This document shows positions 32,409 through 40,609 of a DNA stretch of 40,616 bases, in pieces; the first letter of the stretch is position 1; the number at the start of each line of letters is the position of its first letter. Origin of the DNA: Bacillota bacterium (GTDB taxonomy: Bacteria > Bacillota > Sulfobacillia > Sulfobacillales > Sulfobacillaceae); assembly GCA_021795465.1 (NCBI GenBank), contig JAJYPK010000011.1, forward strand, positions 1-40,616. Direction: 5' to 3'. Below the pieces are notes generated by a model. That model was given only the letters and a program-made list of their open reading frames with translations. It did not search any database and was not told the DNA's origin. Both the position numbers and the translations under genes were made by a program.

Positions 32409-33394
32409 AAGAATTTCTCCACTTCAACCAACACGTTCACCGCCACGGATCGGGCCAAATCTCGAATGGCCTCTCTCTTTTCTATCTCGGGGAAAATATT
32501 CATCGCATTGCTAGAGGCCGCGGCGGCACCGCAGCAGAGCGCCTCGCGATAGTCTTGGGATTCCGCAAACTCCCCTACAAACCCCGCCAAAAATGCATCG
32601 CCGGATCCCACTGCATTCCGCACCCTAATCGGCAATGAGGCCACCGTCCAATAGCCGTCATGGGTCCACGCCGCCGCCCCTTCCTGGCCATTGGTAACCA
32701 CCACATTGGTGCCCTGCTTTTCGAGGGCGGCACAGAGTGGTGCAATCGACCCATACCAGGTCTGCGGGTTGTCAGCCAGCGGAACCCCGTACGCAGTGGT
32801 TAAGTCGAGGGCAATCTCCATAAATTCAGCCAGGTTAACCTTAACCAACCAGGGACGCTTCGCGACGGCTAACGTGAGTGACGTCCCGGTGGCATCCACT
32901 ACGGTACGAACTTTTTCCCCCTGGGCCTGTTCGACAAGCCTTGCGTAAAAATCTGGCGGGGTGCCGGGCGGGAGGCTCCCTGTAAGCACCAGATATTCGG
33001 CATCCGGGCTTTGGTCGTGGATCCGATCCGCCAGGACAGCAAGCTCATCCCGGGTAATCTGGGGTCCCACCGAGTTTACTACGGTTGACGCCCCGTTTTC
33101 GGGCGTCACGAAGACGTCACAAATCCGTGAGGAGTCCTTAATGGTCACCACTGAACAGAGGCTCCCGACACCCTCATGGTTCAAGAGTTCATGGATGATG
33201 CGCCCCGTCAGATTTCCCACGGCAGTAATGGCATGCGCCGGTATTCCTAGGGTATTCATCATCTTTAAGACATTGAGCCCTTTACCGCCGCTGACCCACC
33301 GCTCTTGGTGCACCCGGTTCACAGCGCCTAGGGTGAAGTCATCTAACACCAGGATGCGGTCGAGCGATGTATTAAGGGACAGAATCAGTATCAA
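32405..33394 (-). CDS. PfkB-family sugar-phosphate kinase (1-phosphofructokinase / tagatose-6-phosphate kinase type)
   Basis: A 329-residue PfkB/ribokinase-family kinase of the FruK/LacC branch. It begins LSLNTSLDRIL. The N-terminal substrate motif is SGGKGLNVLKMMNTLG (35-50), LTGSLPPGTPPDFYARL lies near 137, and the C-terminal signature NAVGSGDAFLAGFVGE contains the catalytic D266. It would phosphorylate fructose-1-phosphate or tagatose-6-phosphate to the 1,6-bisphosphate, the substrate of the class II aldolase encoded downstream. The start is TTG at 33392-33394, supported by AGGAGG seven bases upstream. It overlaps the next kinase gene by four bases. Confidence 0.88.
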   Translation of the reverse strand: MILILSLNTSLDRILVLDDFTLGAVNRVHQERWVSGGKGLNVLKMMNTLGIPAHAITAVGNLTGRIIHELLNHEGVGSLCSVVTIKDSSRICDVFVTPENGASTVVNSVGPQITRDELAVLADRIHDQSPDAEYLVLTGSLPPGTPPDFYARLVEQAQGEKVRTVVDATGTSLTLAVAKRPWLVKVNLAEFMEIALDLTTAYGVPLADNPQTWYGSIAPLCAALEKQGTNVVVTNGQEGAAAWTHDGYWTVASLPIRVRNAVGSGDAFLAGFVGEFAESQDYREALCCGAAAASSNAMNIFPEIEKREAIRDLARSVAVNVLVEVEKFL

Positions 33395-33406
33395 AAGAAC
33401 CCCTCC

Positions 33407-34225
33407 TCATTTAACGGCGCCAGCCGTTAGCCCCCGGACGATGTGTCGCTGAGCATATAGCCCCAAAACAATCGGGACCACCCCGATCAAGACCCCTAAT
33501 GCGGACACTTTAGCGAGGAATAGGCTTTCACTGCTCATAAACGACGACATCATAATGGGCAGAGTGGTCGACTTGGTAAAAGTTAGGTTGACCGCGAAGA
33601 AAAAATCATTCCACGAGAAGATTATCGCTAAGAGTGCGGATGCCGTGAGGCCCGATGAGGAAAGCGGCACCGCAACCCGTAACAAGGTTTGATACGGGGT
33701 GCATCCGTCAATCCGCGCCGCTTCAATAATGCCCACCGGCAGGTCCATAAAGTACGACCGCGCCATCCAAATGATGAGGGGTACATTCATCGCTGTGTAC
33801 ACGATGATAAGACTTTGCAGGGTATCGAGCAGATGAAGATGCAAAAAGATGATATACAGAGGAACAATAATCGCTGCAAAGGGCATGAACCGTGTGGACA
33901 AGACGAAGAACAGCATATTTTTCGAGGCTTTCTTAGGTAAGTGAAACACCATGGCGTAGGCCGCCGGAATCCCCAAGACAATGGCAATTGCGGTCGACAC
34001 CAGCGAGGCGGTGACGCTGTGACCTAGATAAAACAAAAAGTTAGAATGCCAGGCGAGTGCGAATTGGGTCAAGGTTGGCTTGAAAAGCAACGATGGCGTA
34101 GACGAATAAGCCGCTCGTTCCGTCTTGAGTCCCGTCAACAGCATCCAAATGGCGGGAAAAATGAAGAGAATAACGATGAAATATGTGACCGATGTGAGAA
34201 TAGATGCTTTCCACCGCACCCGCAT
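33407..34225 (-). CDS. ABC transporter permease (MalG/SmoG type)
   Basis: A 272-residue CUT1-family permease with six membrane helices. The EAA loop GIIEAARIDGCTPYQTLLRV lies near residues 160-180, and the C-terminus ends RHIVRGLTAGAVK. The chosen ATG (34223-34225) sits one base after the stop of the preceding permease gene and uses AGGGAGTTG from that gene's end. The longer frame to 34303 overlaps the neighbour by 77 bases and is rejected. It pairs with the upstream permease. With polyol dehydrogenases downstream, a mannitol/sorbitol-type importer is the likely role. Confidence 0.88.
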   Translation of the reverse strand: MRVRWKASILTSVTYFIVILFIFPAIWMLLTGLKTERAAYSSTPSLLFKPTLTQFALAWHSNFLFYLGHSVTASLVSTAIAIVLGIPAAYAMVFHLPKKASKNMLFFVLSTRFMPFAAIIVPLYIIFLHLHLLDTLQSLIIVYTAMNVPLIIWMARSYFMDLPVGIIEAARIDGCTPYQTLLRVAVPLSSSGLTASALLAIIFSWNDFFFAVNLTFTKSTTLPIMMSSFMSSESLFLAKVSALGVLIGVVPIVLGLYAQRHIVRGLTAGAVK

Positions 34226-34226
34226 A

Positions 34227-35162
34227 TTATTCAACTCCCTCTGTTCCTTGGGCGAAATACCGCACCATAATTTGAGCAAAAACAATCGCCAAGATAACGC
34301 CAAAGACCCCTATCGCGGCCGCTTGTCCTACCTGCCAGTATTGAAACGCTACTTTGTATGTGTAGTAAGGTAGGGTGGTGGTTTGGATCCCCGGGCCACC
34401 GCCTGTCGCCAAATAGGTCTTGCCGAAGGTTTGGAAAATAAATATCGTCCCCAGGAGGATCGCCACCTCATAGTAGTGTTGCAGGTGTGGCAGCGTGATG
34501 CGCCACCAGACAGTCCAGCGTCGCGCACCATCGACTTGCGCTGCCTCCAGTACCTCGTCCGACACCGATTGCAACCCGGCAATGAGTACCAGTACGAAGA
34601 ATGGGGTCCATTGCCATGACGTCATAGCAATCATACTCAACATAGGGAACCGCGACAGCCACGGCACCGAGGCGCCTCCAAAAATCCTTACCACCCAGTC
34701 CAACAGGCCAAACGACGGGCTTAAGATCAGGTTCTTCCATACCACCGCACTGACTACCGGCGTGACCAAGAAAGGGATGAGGATCGCGGTTCTCAAAAGC
34801 GCCCGGCCTCGGAATTGGCGATGGAGCATCAAAGCTAATAAAGTCCCCAAGACCACCGATACGATAAGCGCCCCAAAGACCAGTTTAGCGGTATTCGCGA
34901 CGGACGGCCAAAAGGCCGGATCATGAAACAATTCATTGGCATAATTGCCAAACCAAATCAAGGGACGTCCAAGAGCCGGTTCCATGAGATTCCACGCGTG
35001 TAAGCTAATCCATAAGGCGTAAACAAAAGGTAACTGAGTAGCCAGCAGCAAAAACAACAGGGAGGGTAGATGCATGACGGTCCGTCGTTGGATAGACGCA
35101 CCAGCCTTGACTAAAGACCTTCCGACATTAGAGTTGTCTGACTTTGTTGACACTTGAGCCAT
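34227..35162 (-). CDS. ABC transporter permease (MalF/SmoF type)
   Basis: A 311-residue CUT1-family permease with an N-terminal basic segment and six membrane helices. The EAA loop is EVLEAAQVDGARRWTVWWRI near residues 200-219. LPSLLFLLLATQLPFVYALWISL forms the first helix region. The ATG at 35160-35162 has GGGAGG eight bases upstream. A TTG one codon earlier is less likely. It is 29 bases after the binding-protein gene and one base before the second permease. Resemblance to polyol (mannitol/sorbitol) permeases together with the operon context supports sugar-alcohol uptake. Confidence 0.88.
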   Translation of the reverse strand: MAQVSTKSDNSNVGRSLVKAGASIQRRTVMHLPSLLFLLLATQLPFVYALWISLHAWNLMEPALGRPLIWFGNYANELFHDPAFWPSVANTAKLVFGALIVSVVLGTLLALMLHRQFRGRALLRTAILIPFLVTPVVSAVVWKNLILSPSFGLLDWVVRIFGGASVPWLSRFPMLSMIAMTSWQWTPFFVLVLIAGLQSVSDEVLEAAQVDGARRWTVWWRITLPHLQHYYEVAILLGTIFIFQTFGKTYLATGGGPGIQTTTLPYYTYKVAFQYWQVGQAAAIGVFGVILAIVFAQIMVRYFAQGTEGVE

Positions 35163-35191
35163 CAAGCAGTCCTCCCTGTGATATTGCCTTG

Positions 35192-36559
35192 TTAGAATCC
35201 TTTGGTGTTTTGCGCGTTAACAAGCGTTTTGGCTTGCTGTTGAGCTTGTTGCAGGGCGCTCTTGACACTAATCCGACCCGCAATGGCCGAAGACACATCT
35301 TGACTGACTTGGTCTCCAAGGGTAGAAAATTGAGGGATTTCCACGAACTGCACGCCCGTGTAGGGGACCGGTTTTAAGGTCGGGCTGTCTGGTGTCGCGG
35401 TGTCGATCGATTTCAAGGTAATATGCGCAAACGGTGCCGCCTTCTGATAGTGCGGATTGCTGTAAATCGAGTACCGCGTGCCGGGAGGAACATTGGCCCA
35501 TCCAAAGGTTTTCCCGGCCAGTGTCAAGTATTGGGGACTGGTGGCCCAGGTCATGAATTTGAACGCAGCGTTAGGATGCGGACTGTTCTTTACCATGGCG
35601 AGTGCCCAAGACCACAACCAATGACTCCCATGGGACGTCTTGGCAACCGGTGCATAGGCAAATCCCACATTGCCCGCGATAGACGATTGCGAGGGTGTTT
35701 CTAAGACCCCCGCTTCCGAAGTAGCATCGTAATACATTGCCGCTTTTCCGTGCGACATAAGGCTTAGAGCCGTCTGCCATCCCGTCGTGGCCGGTGAGGG
35801 TTCTCCGTACTTTTGCAATAGGTTGGTGTAAAATGATACAGCCTGGTTAACCGCCGGGCTGGTCAATCGAGGTTGCCAGTGCCGGTTAAACCATCGACCC
35901 CCGAAGGTATTGATCACCGTATCCAATGGCGCTAAATTCATCCCCCAGCCGGATTGGCCACGCAACACGATGCCAGCGATACCCTGACTCGGGTTATTGG
36001 CTTTCCTGGCCAATGTCTGGATTTGGGCCCAGGTCGGATGCAAAGGCATAACTAAGTGATCTTTCTTAAAGATCGCCTTGTTGTACATGATCATACTGCT
36101 TTCTGCATAGAACGGCACCGCATAGGTGCTATGGTTATATTGGAGTGACTGCATCACCGGCTTGATTAAGTCACTGTACTTATACGAGGCCTTGGCATTG
36201 GCGGACATGGCGTTAAACTTCGGTGTCAGGTTGGTAATCCACCCGTTTTTCGCCCAAATTGGCGTCTCATAGTTGCCAATCGTGACTAAATCAAACTGCC
36301 CGGAATTCGTGGCCACGTCTTCGGTAATTTTTGGACGCAATTGGTTTTCCGGCAAGGTATCGAACTTGACTTGGATATTTGGGTATTTCTTTTCGAATAC
36401 CTTCTTCGTCAATTGTTCCATTTGCACCATCTGGGAGTTGTTGACCGTCGCGACAGTCAACACAACCTTACCACCCGAGCCCGAGGTAGACGTACCGCAA
36501 CCGGCCAACCCCATTCCCACGAGGGACGTAGCCCCCATCAACGCAAGTACTTTCTTCAT
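35192..36559 (-). CDS. ABC transporter substrate-binding lipoprotein (polyol/sugar type)
   Basis: A 455-residue solute-binding protein with a short lipoprotein signal ending LAGC (cysteine at about residue 21). The mature domain starts with KVVLTVATVNNSQMV, and the PFYAESSMIMYNKAIFKK segment is the typical hinge of sugar and polyol binders. The C-terminus is rich in Gln and Ala. It is the first gene of the operon running to 25530, so it would set the substrate of the whole pathway. The ATG at 36557-36559 has AAAGGAG about ten bases upstream. The DeoR-type regulator gene is divergent, 207 bases away. Confidence 0.88.
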   Translation of the reverse strand: MKKVLALMGATSLVGMGLAGCGTSTSGSGGKVVLTVATVNNSQMVQMEQLTKKVFEKKYPNIQVKFDTLPENQLRPKITEDVATNSGQFDLVTIGNYETPIWAKNGWITNLTPKFNAMSANAKASYKYSDLIKPVMQSLQYNHSTYAVPFYAESSMIMYNKAIFKKDHLVMPLHPTWAQIQTLARKANNPSQGIAGIVLRGQSGWGMNLAPLDTVINTFGGRWFNRHWQPRLTSPAVNQAVSFYTNLLQKYGEPSPATTGWQTALSLMSHGKAAMYYDATSEAGVLETPSQSSIAGNVGFAYAPVAKTSHGSHWLWSWALAMVKNSPHPNAAFKFMTWATSPQYLTLAGKTFGWANVPPGTRYSIYSNPHYQKAAPFAHITLKSIDTATPDSPTLKPVPYTGVQFVEIPQFSTLGDQVSQDVSSAIAGRISVKSALQQAQQQAKTLVNAQNTKGF

Positions 36560-36650
36560 GACATTCTTACTCCTTTCGGGGTTACCAAGTTCACTGTAAA
36601 CTCATACAATTCCCTTACATTGGTATCCTGTCATTCATTTTCTACGATGT

Positions 36651-36708
36651 CAATATATTACCAACCAATTATATTGGTTTTCCGGCTTAAAACCAAGTGG
36701 TAATATTG
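36651..36708. promoter_or_regulatory. Overlapping palindromes in the divergent promoter region (candidate DeoR operators)
   Basis: Three inverted repeats are nested here. AACCAAT-TAT-ATTGGTT spans 36663-36679, covering the operon's -10 box. TTGGTTTT-N7-AAAACCAA spans 36674-36696, covering the spacer and -35 box. An outer pair, CAATATATTACCA (36651-36663) and TGGTAATATTG (36698-36708), matches except for a two-base insertion. Their position on the promoter suggests repression by the divergent DeoR-family protein. The link to that protein is inferred. Confidence 0.55.
36668..36696 (-). promoter_or_regulatory. Promoter of the polyol operon
   Basis: On the minus strand TTGGTT (36691-36696) and a perfect TATAAT (36668-36673) are separated by exactly 17 bases. 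Transcription would begin near 36661, about 100 bases before the binding-protein start codon. An alternative TTGACA downstream on the same strand lacks a good -10 box. Confidence 0.6.
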
Positions 36709-36732
36709 TCATAAATAATTTCACCGTTGTTC

Positions 36733-36738
36733 TATAAT
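36733..36738 (+). promoter_or_regulatory. -10 box of the DeoR-type regulator gene
   Basis: A perfect TATAAT lies 28 bases upstream of the start codon. No good -35 box occurs 16-18 bases before it. A TTGTCA is present but 21 bases away, so the promoter may be weak or need help. Confidence 0.4.
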
Positions 36739-36766
36739 CGGGGTATCACCCCAGGAGGATCGAGAA

Positions 36767-37522
36767 ATGGTAGACGAGAGGCGTCGCGAGTTAGCCCAAC
36801 GACTAGTCCAAGACGGAAAGCTCGTGGTTAAAGACTTGGCTTTGCAGTATGATGTGACGACGGAAACGATTCGCAAGGACATCACGCATCTAGAAAAGAT
36901 GGGCGTGGCCAAAAAAACTCATGGCGGGGCCATCTATGTCAACGATCTGCGAGAGTTACCCTACTCAGAAACCAGCACCCTCCATCGGTCCCAAAAGGCC
37001 GCCATTGCCCGCGTGGCCGTCTCGTTAATTGGTCGGCATGTCACCATGCTCGACGGCGGCAGTACCAATTTAGCCATTGCCAAGCTATTGTCCTTGCGCG
37101 CCGACATCACGGTGGTCACGAACTCGCTGAGCATTGTCCCGGTCTTAGCCAGCGCGCCCGGGGTGACTTTGGTGATGACGGGGGGCGAAGTCCGCCAGAT
37201 CAGCCAAGATCTTGTGGGATATTGGGCAACCCGATCCGTCCATGAGGTCGCCAGCGACGTATGCTTTGTCGGCGCCAACAGTATCGCGCAATTTTCAGGT
37301 CCATCCACGTCCACGATGCAAGAGGTGGAAATCAAACGCTCGATGCTGGAAGCTTCCCGCTCGCGATATCTCGTGGTCGATTCGTCAAAAACCGGGTCGC
37401 TGAGTACCTTCCAGTTTGCTGAGTGGCGAGAATTTACAGCGATCATCACCGACTCCGGGATTGATTCTCATTTTGTTGACAATGTTGCTCCATACACGAA
37501 GGTCCTGATTGCCGAAGACTAA
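36767..37522 (+). CDS. DeoR-family transcriptional regulator
   Basis: A 251-residue regulator. The N-terminal DeoR helix-turn-helix (about residues 3-57) contains VKDLALQYDVTTETIRKDITH and the HGGAIY wing. The C-terminal DeoR effector domain shows MLDGGSTNLAIAKLL, VVTNSL and MTGGEVR, then DVCFVGANSI and VDSSKTG, the usual phosphosugar-binding segments. Such regulators normally repress sugar or polyol operons and are released by a phosphorylated sugar. It is divergent from the polyol operon, with palindromes between them, so it is the likely local repressor. The ATG follows AGGAGG by eight bases. Confidence 0.92.
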   Translation: MVDERRRELAQRLVQDGKLVVKDLALQYDVTTETIRKDITHLEKMGVAKKTHGGAIYVNDLRELPYSETSTLHRSQKAAIARVAVSLIGRHVTMLDGGSTNLAIAKLLSLRADITVVTNSLSIVPVLASAPGVTLVMTGGEVRQISQDLVGYWATRSVHEVASDVCFVGANSIAQFSGPSTSTMQEVEIKRSMLEASRSRYLVVDSSKTGSLSTFQFAEWREFTAIITDSGIDSHFVDNVAPYTKVLIAED

Positions 37523-37563
37523 CGAGTCGGGTTTCCTTCGCCAGCGACCGCGTTCCGTGCCCG

Positions 37564-38190
37564 TCACCTGGTCCTGGGCAACAAGATCTTTGCCAATTCC
37601 GCCGGCGATTCGGCAGCAGCAAGGTGACCCGCCCCTTGGATCACGACCGACTCGCAACCGTTTTGTAGCAAGAGGTGATGGGTGTCCAAGGCGCCAGGCA
37701 AGTCCATTTCGCCAAGGATGTTTCGGTATGTCCCGTTCCACGCCGTCAGCATGTTTAACACCCCGCCACGCATCTGGTTGACAATCAGAACGGTTCGGGC
37801 CGGTATGCGAGTACCGGTGTACAGCGTCGCGAGGACCTCGGGTTCGAGCGTCGAGGGGGGATATTCCCCCGCCTCCAAGGCACGATCGAAGAGGGACTGA
37901 CTCCAGACCACTAAACGTCCTAACATGGGTAAGGATTTCACACTCAGCGACAGCGTGACAACTTGCTTGACATTAGGATGTTTAGCGGCCAAATCCAAAG
38001 CCAAGACCGCCCCGGCAGAATGTCCGACGATGGTCCACGGCGTCTCATCCTCATGTAAGCGCTGGTCCCAGGTATGCCTCGAGCCTACGACGTCACTCGC
38101 TTCGACGAATACGGCATCGGGTGAGGCGAGCTGGGGTGAAAAAAATCGGTGGCTCATGAGATTAAATCCCGATATAAACAATACGTTCAT
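37564..38190 (-). CDS. Small alpha/beta hydrolase (RBBP9/YdeN-like)
   Basis: A 208-residue serine hydrolase-fold protein. The nucleophile elbow GHSAG (about residues 55-59) follows the strand WTIVGHS, and the likely catalytic histidine is in VIQGAGHLAA (about residue 189). The short N-terminus, VLFISGFNLMSHRFF, is typical of single-domain RBBP9/YdeN-type hydrolases. The acid member of the triad is not obvious. The ATG at 38188-38190 has GGAGAG seven bases upstream. It is 193 bases downstream of the BrxL-type gene on the same strand and convergent with the DeoR gene. Substrate and link to either neighbour are unknown. Confidence 0.8.
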   Translation of the reverse strand: MNVLFISGFNLMSHRFFSPQLASPDAVFVEASDVVGSRHTWDQRLHEDETPWTIVGHSAGAVLALDLAAKHPNVKQVVTLSLSVKSLPMLGRLVVWSQSLFDRALEAGEYPPSTLEPEVLATLYTGTRIPARTVLIVNQMRGGVLNMLTAWNGTYRNILGEMDLPGALDTHHLLLQNGCESVVIQGAGHLAAAESPAELAKILLPRTR

Positions 38191-38355
38191 ACGTCACTCT
38201 CCATTGATCAATTGATAAACCGATCCCGTCCAAAAGATGTTCATTGTGGTGCCGCGAATAGGAGATCGTTCATTTACGATGCCGGGGTCAAACCGCAAGT
38301 CTCCGTCTAAGCTGTCGTCACTCTCGCGGCAAGCAAATGCTTGGTTTGAGCGCGC

Positions 38356-38375
38356 GTCCCACTTTTTATTGGGAC
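38356..38375. other. Short inverted repeat after the BrxL-type gene
   Basis: GTCCCA and TGGGAC (6 bp) flank an 8-base A/T-rich loop in the 193-base interval between the BrxL-type gene and the hydrolase gene. It could be a weak terminator on the minus strand, but no T-run follows. I see nothing else in 38191-38383. Confidence 0.25.
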
Positions 38376-38383
38376 TCCTACAC

Positions 38384-40609
38384 TCAATGCACAAATGCCC
38401 ACCGTAGTGCCTGAGATGCGTTAGAGACAGGGACCCAATGAATCTTGCCAAAGGTTTCGACAAAGGTTTCCTCCAACAGCTCGATGGGACTTCCTTCTGG
38501 CAGTACGATAGTCTGGCGCCCTCGATTCAAAGCCGCCATCACCAATGCGACGATTTCCGCTGGCGCAATGACATCCCCGGCAAGCGTCAATCCTCCAATC
38601 ACGGCTAATGAGGATGCCAGAGGCTTTCGCAACCAGGTTGAGACCACCGCCATCACCAGTCCCAGTTCACCTCGCCCCTTAAGGTCACCAGGACCGCCGG
38701 TCCATTGCACACCTAACCCCTCCCAGCGTACCGCATTATCGAGGCCCAACCGATGCCCGTGAGAACTTAAAAAGAACTCGGCCACACGAAAGACCGCCTC
38801 CCCACCGCGCAAGCCATCGTCTGAAAACACCCGTGGTCTATGGGGACTTCTCTCGGCCATCACGACCTGCACTATAGCGACTTCGGTGCTCACCGTTCCA
38901 CTTGCCGGGTCAACCTCTGCCACCACGGTCGTGCATTCCCCTGGCCGCGGTGCCTGATTCAATTGCCGGTCGATGGGGGTTTCAATGCGTGTGCGCCCAT
39001 CGCTTCGTACCGATATTCCCTGATACGCTACGGGATACGGGGCGAACTCGCCCGGTTCCATCTTGATGAGTTGTTCATGGACACGCTGTCGTGACTCGGC
39101 CGCCATCCCCAAAAGGTCTTCAGCAACCGTGGTATCAATCACGCCATCGGGAAATACGAGTTTGAACAAAGCCCGACCGAGTCGGTCCAAAGCCGTGACG
39201 TCGCGTCGAGTCAGGTTGGAGGGTAGCGGCCAACGTTTTTGGATCCCCTCCCATACATCGTCATAGGGCCAATCACGGAGAGCCAACAACACTTCGCCGA
39301 AGTAATCAGACGCCAAGGATTGCGCTGGTTCGAGAGACTCGGGCGTCAATTTAGGAAATTCCCAGCCCGGGATGAATCCGTGTAAACGATCCAACACCGC
39401 AGTCTCTTGCAGTCCTCGTGGCAAGACCTCAAAGAGATGCCGATAGCGGGCCGAGGGGTGCCGTCCTTCAACCTCTAAGTTACCAAGAAAAACCAGCGAG
39501 GTGTCCGCGCCGTAGGAGGCGCGACCCCGAGAAAATTGCCCACTCTCCATATAGTCTTTTAAGAGGCTTAACGTGGCCGGGTTATGGCTAAACTGCACCC
39601 GTGAAACCTCGTCGAAAATGATCACCCGACGGCTTTGAATAAGGCCGGGGCGTCCCGTCGTTAGGTTCACAAAGAGGTTGGCGGGCGTCGATCCACCCCC
39701 AGCCACAGTAAATGCATACGGAGATAGATTGCGGAGTAAGTGTGTCTTACCGGTATTCTTTGGCCCTAATTCAAGAAGATTGACGTTCCTTTCGACCAAA
39801 GGGATTAATCGCAGAAGGTATAATCGAGTCAGGCGCTTTCCGTCTGGTCGATCCCGTATCCATTCCGGATTATATCCAGCGGCAGCCAGCAATATATCGA
39901 TCCATTCCTCGGTGGAAAAGTGTTGACGAGCCTTGACAAAACGTTCGACATCGACTGACGCCTGGTAAGGTTCAAACATCGTAATAATGGGACGATGCTG
40001 AGAAAACCACGCCGCACCATCGTCCTCCGAAAGCATCTCTTCATCTTCGTCTTCATCTATCGAGATGGGTACCGCGAGCGCTTCGCCGGGAGTGAGGACC
40101 GCCTGGGACAATCGGCTCACCCTAACCCGGCCCCAAAGGCCACCACTAAGCAAATCTGGGAACTCGTTCAGAATGGATGCTTGCACGGTAAAGGCGTGCT
40201 GAAATGCGACGAGATTTCCCGTGGTCTCTCCCGACTCGATATCGATCGAAACTTCGAGATAATCCAATAGGTCCACGGCACCATCATTCACCAGTTTATA
40301 TTTTAATATCTGCCGATTGCGCGTCGTAGGGAAGTGAGCCTCCACGATCCGACTGGCATCAGCCATGCCATAGAGGCCGAGGAGATATTCCGATAAGAAG
40401 TCCGGCAGTTGACCGCCGAGGCGGGCATGAGGGCTCGTCCGTCGATCTCGCATGACTTGGCCAAAGAGCCGACGCGCCTTGTCTTCTACACTGCCCCCCG
40501 AGCCTAACATCGACTCCACGATCTCTCCTCCGTTATTCAAAAAGTGGGCGACGCGCGATGAGTTCCGCTTCGTCGGTGTCCCGATCGACCTCTTCTGAGA
40601 GGTCGACAT
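38384..40609 (-). CDS. brxL: BrxL-type AAA+ protein with Lon-like C-terminal domain (BREX phage defence); 5' end may lie outside the window
   Basis: A 741-residue protein counted from the ATG at 40607-40609. The N-terminal part has FLSEYLLGLYG near residue 71, the BrxL pattern. An acidic linker covers 185-197. The AAA+ core shows AAAGYNPEW, LIPLVERNVNLLELGPKNTGKTHLL (Walker A 282-289), NLFVNLTTGRPGLI, FDEV (Walker B, 332-335) and KDYMESGQFSRG. The last 130 residues resemble the Lon protease domain, but the catalytic Ser and Lys positions (KGRGELG 644-650; IAPAEI 681-686) seem substituted. BrxL is often the last gene of BREX loci, so the remaining genes may lie to the right. No ribosome-binding site is visible before this ATG, and the frame is open to the edge, so the true start may be upstream. 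Confidence 0.88.
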   Translation of the reverse strand: MSTSQKRSIGTPTKRNSSRVAHFLNNGGEIVESMLGSGGSVEDKARRLFGQVMRDRRTSPHARLGGQLPDFLSEYLLGLYGMADASRIVEAHFPTTRNRQILKYKLVNDGAVDLLDYLEVSIDIESGETTGNLVAFQHAFTVQASILNEFPDLLSGGLWGRVRVSRLSQAVLTPGEALAVPISIDEDEDEEMLSEDDGAAWFSQHRPIITMFEPYQASVDVERFVKARQHFSTEEWIDILLAAAGYNPEWIRDRPDGKRLTRLYLLRLIPLVERNVNLLELGPKNTGKTHLLRNLSPYAFTVAGGGSTPANLFVNLTTGRPGLIQSRRVIIFDEVSRVQFSHNPATLSLLKDYMESGQFSRGRASYGADTSLVFLGNLEVEGRHPSARYRHLFEVLPRGLQETAVLDRLHGFIPGWEFPKLTPESLEPAQSLASDYFGEVLLALRDWPYDDVWEGIQKRWPLPSNLTRRDVTALDRLGRALFKLVFPDGVIDTTVAEDLLGMAAESRQRVHEQLIKMEPGEFAPYPVAYQGISVRSDGRTRIETPIDRQLNQAPRPGECTTVVAEVDPASGTVSTEVAIVQVVMAERSPHRPRVFSDDGLRGGEAVFRVAEFFLSSHGHRLGLDNAVRWEGLGVQWTGGPGDLKGRGELGLVMAVVSTWLRKPLASSLAVIGGLTLAGDVIAPAEIVALVMAALNRGRQTIVLPEGSPIELLEETFVETFGKIHWVPVSNASQALRWAFVH

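Noticed and set aside
38194-38463. Minus-strand open frame of 89 codons overlapping the end of the BrxL-type gene
   Set aside because: Begins inside the conserved brxL frame, has no ribosome-binding site and no recognisable protein features.
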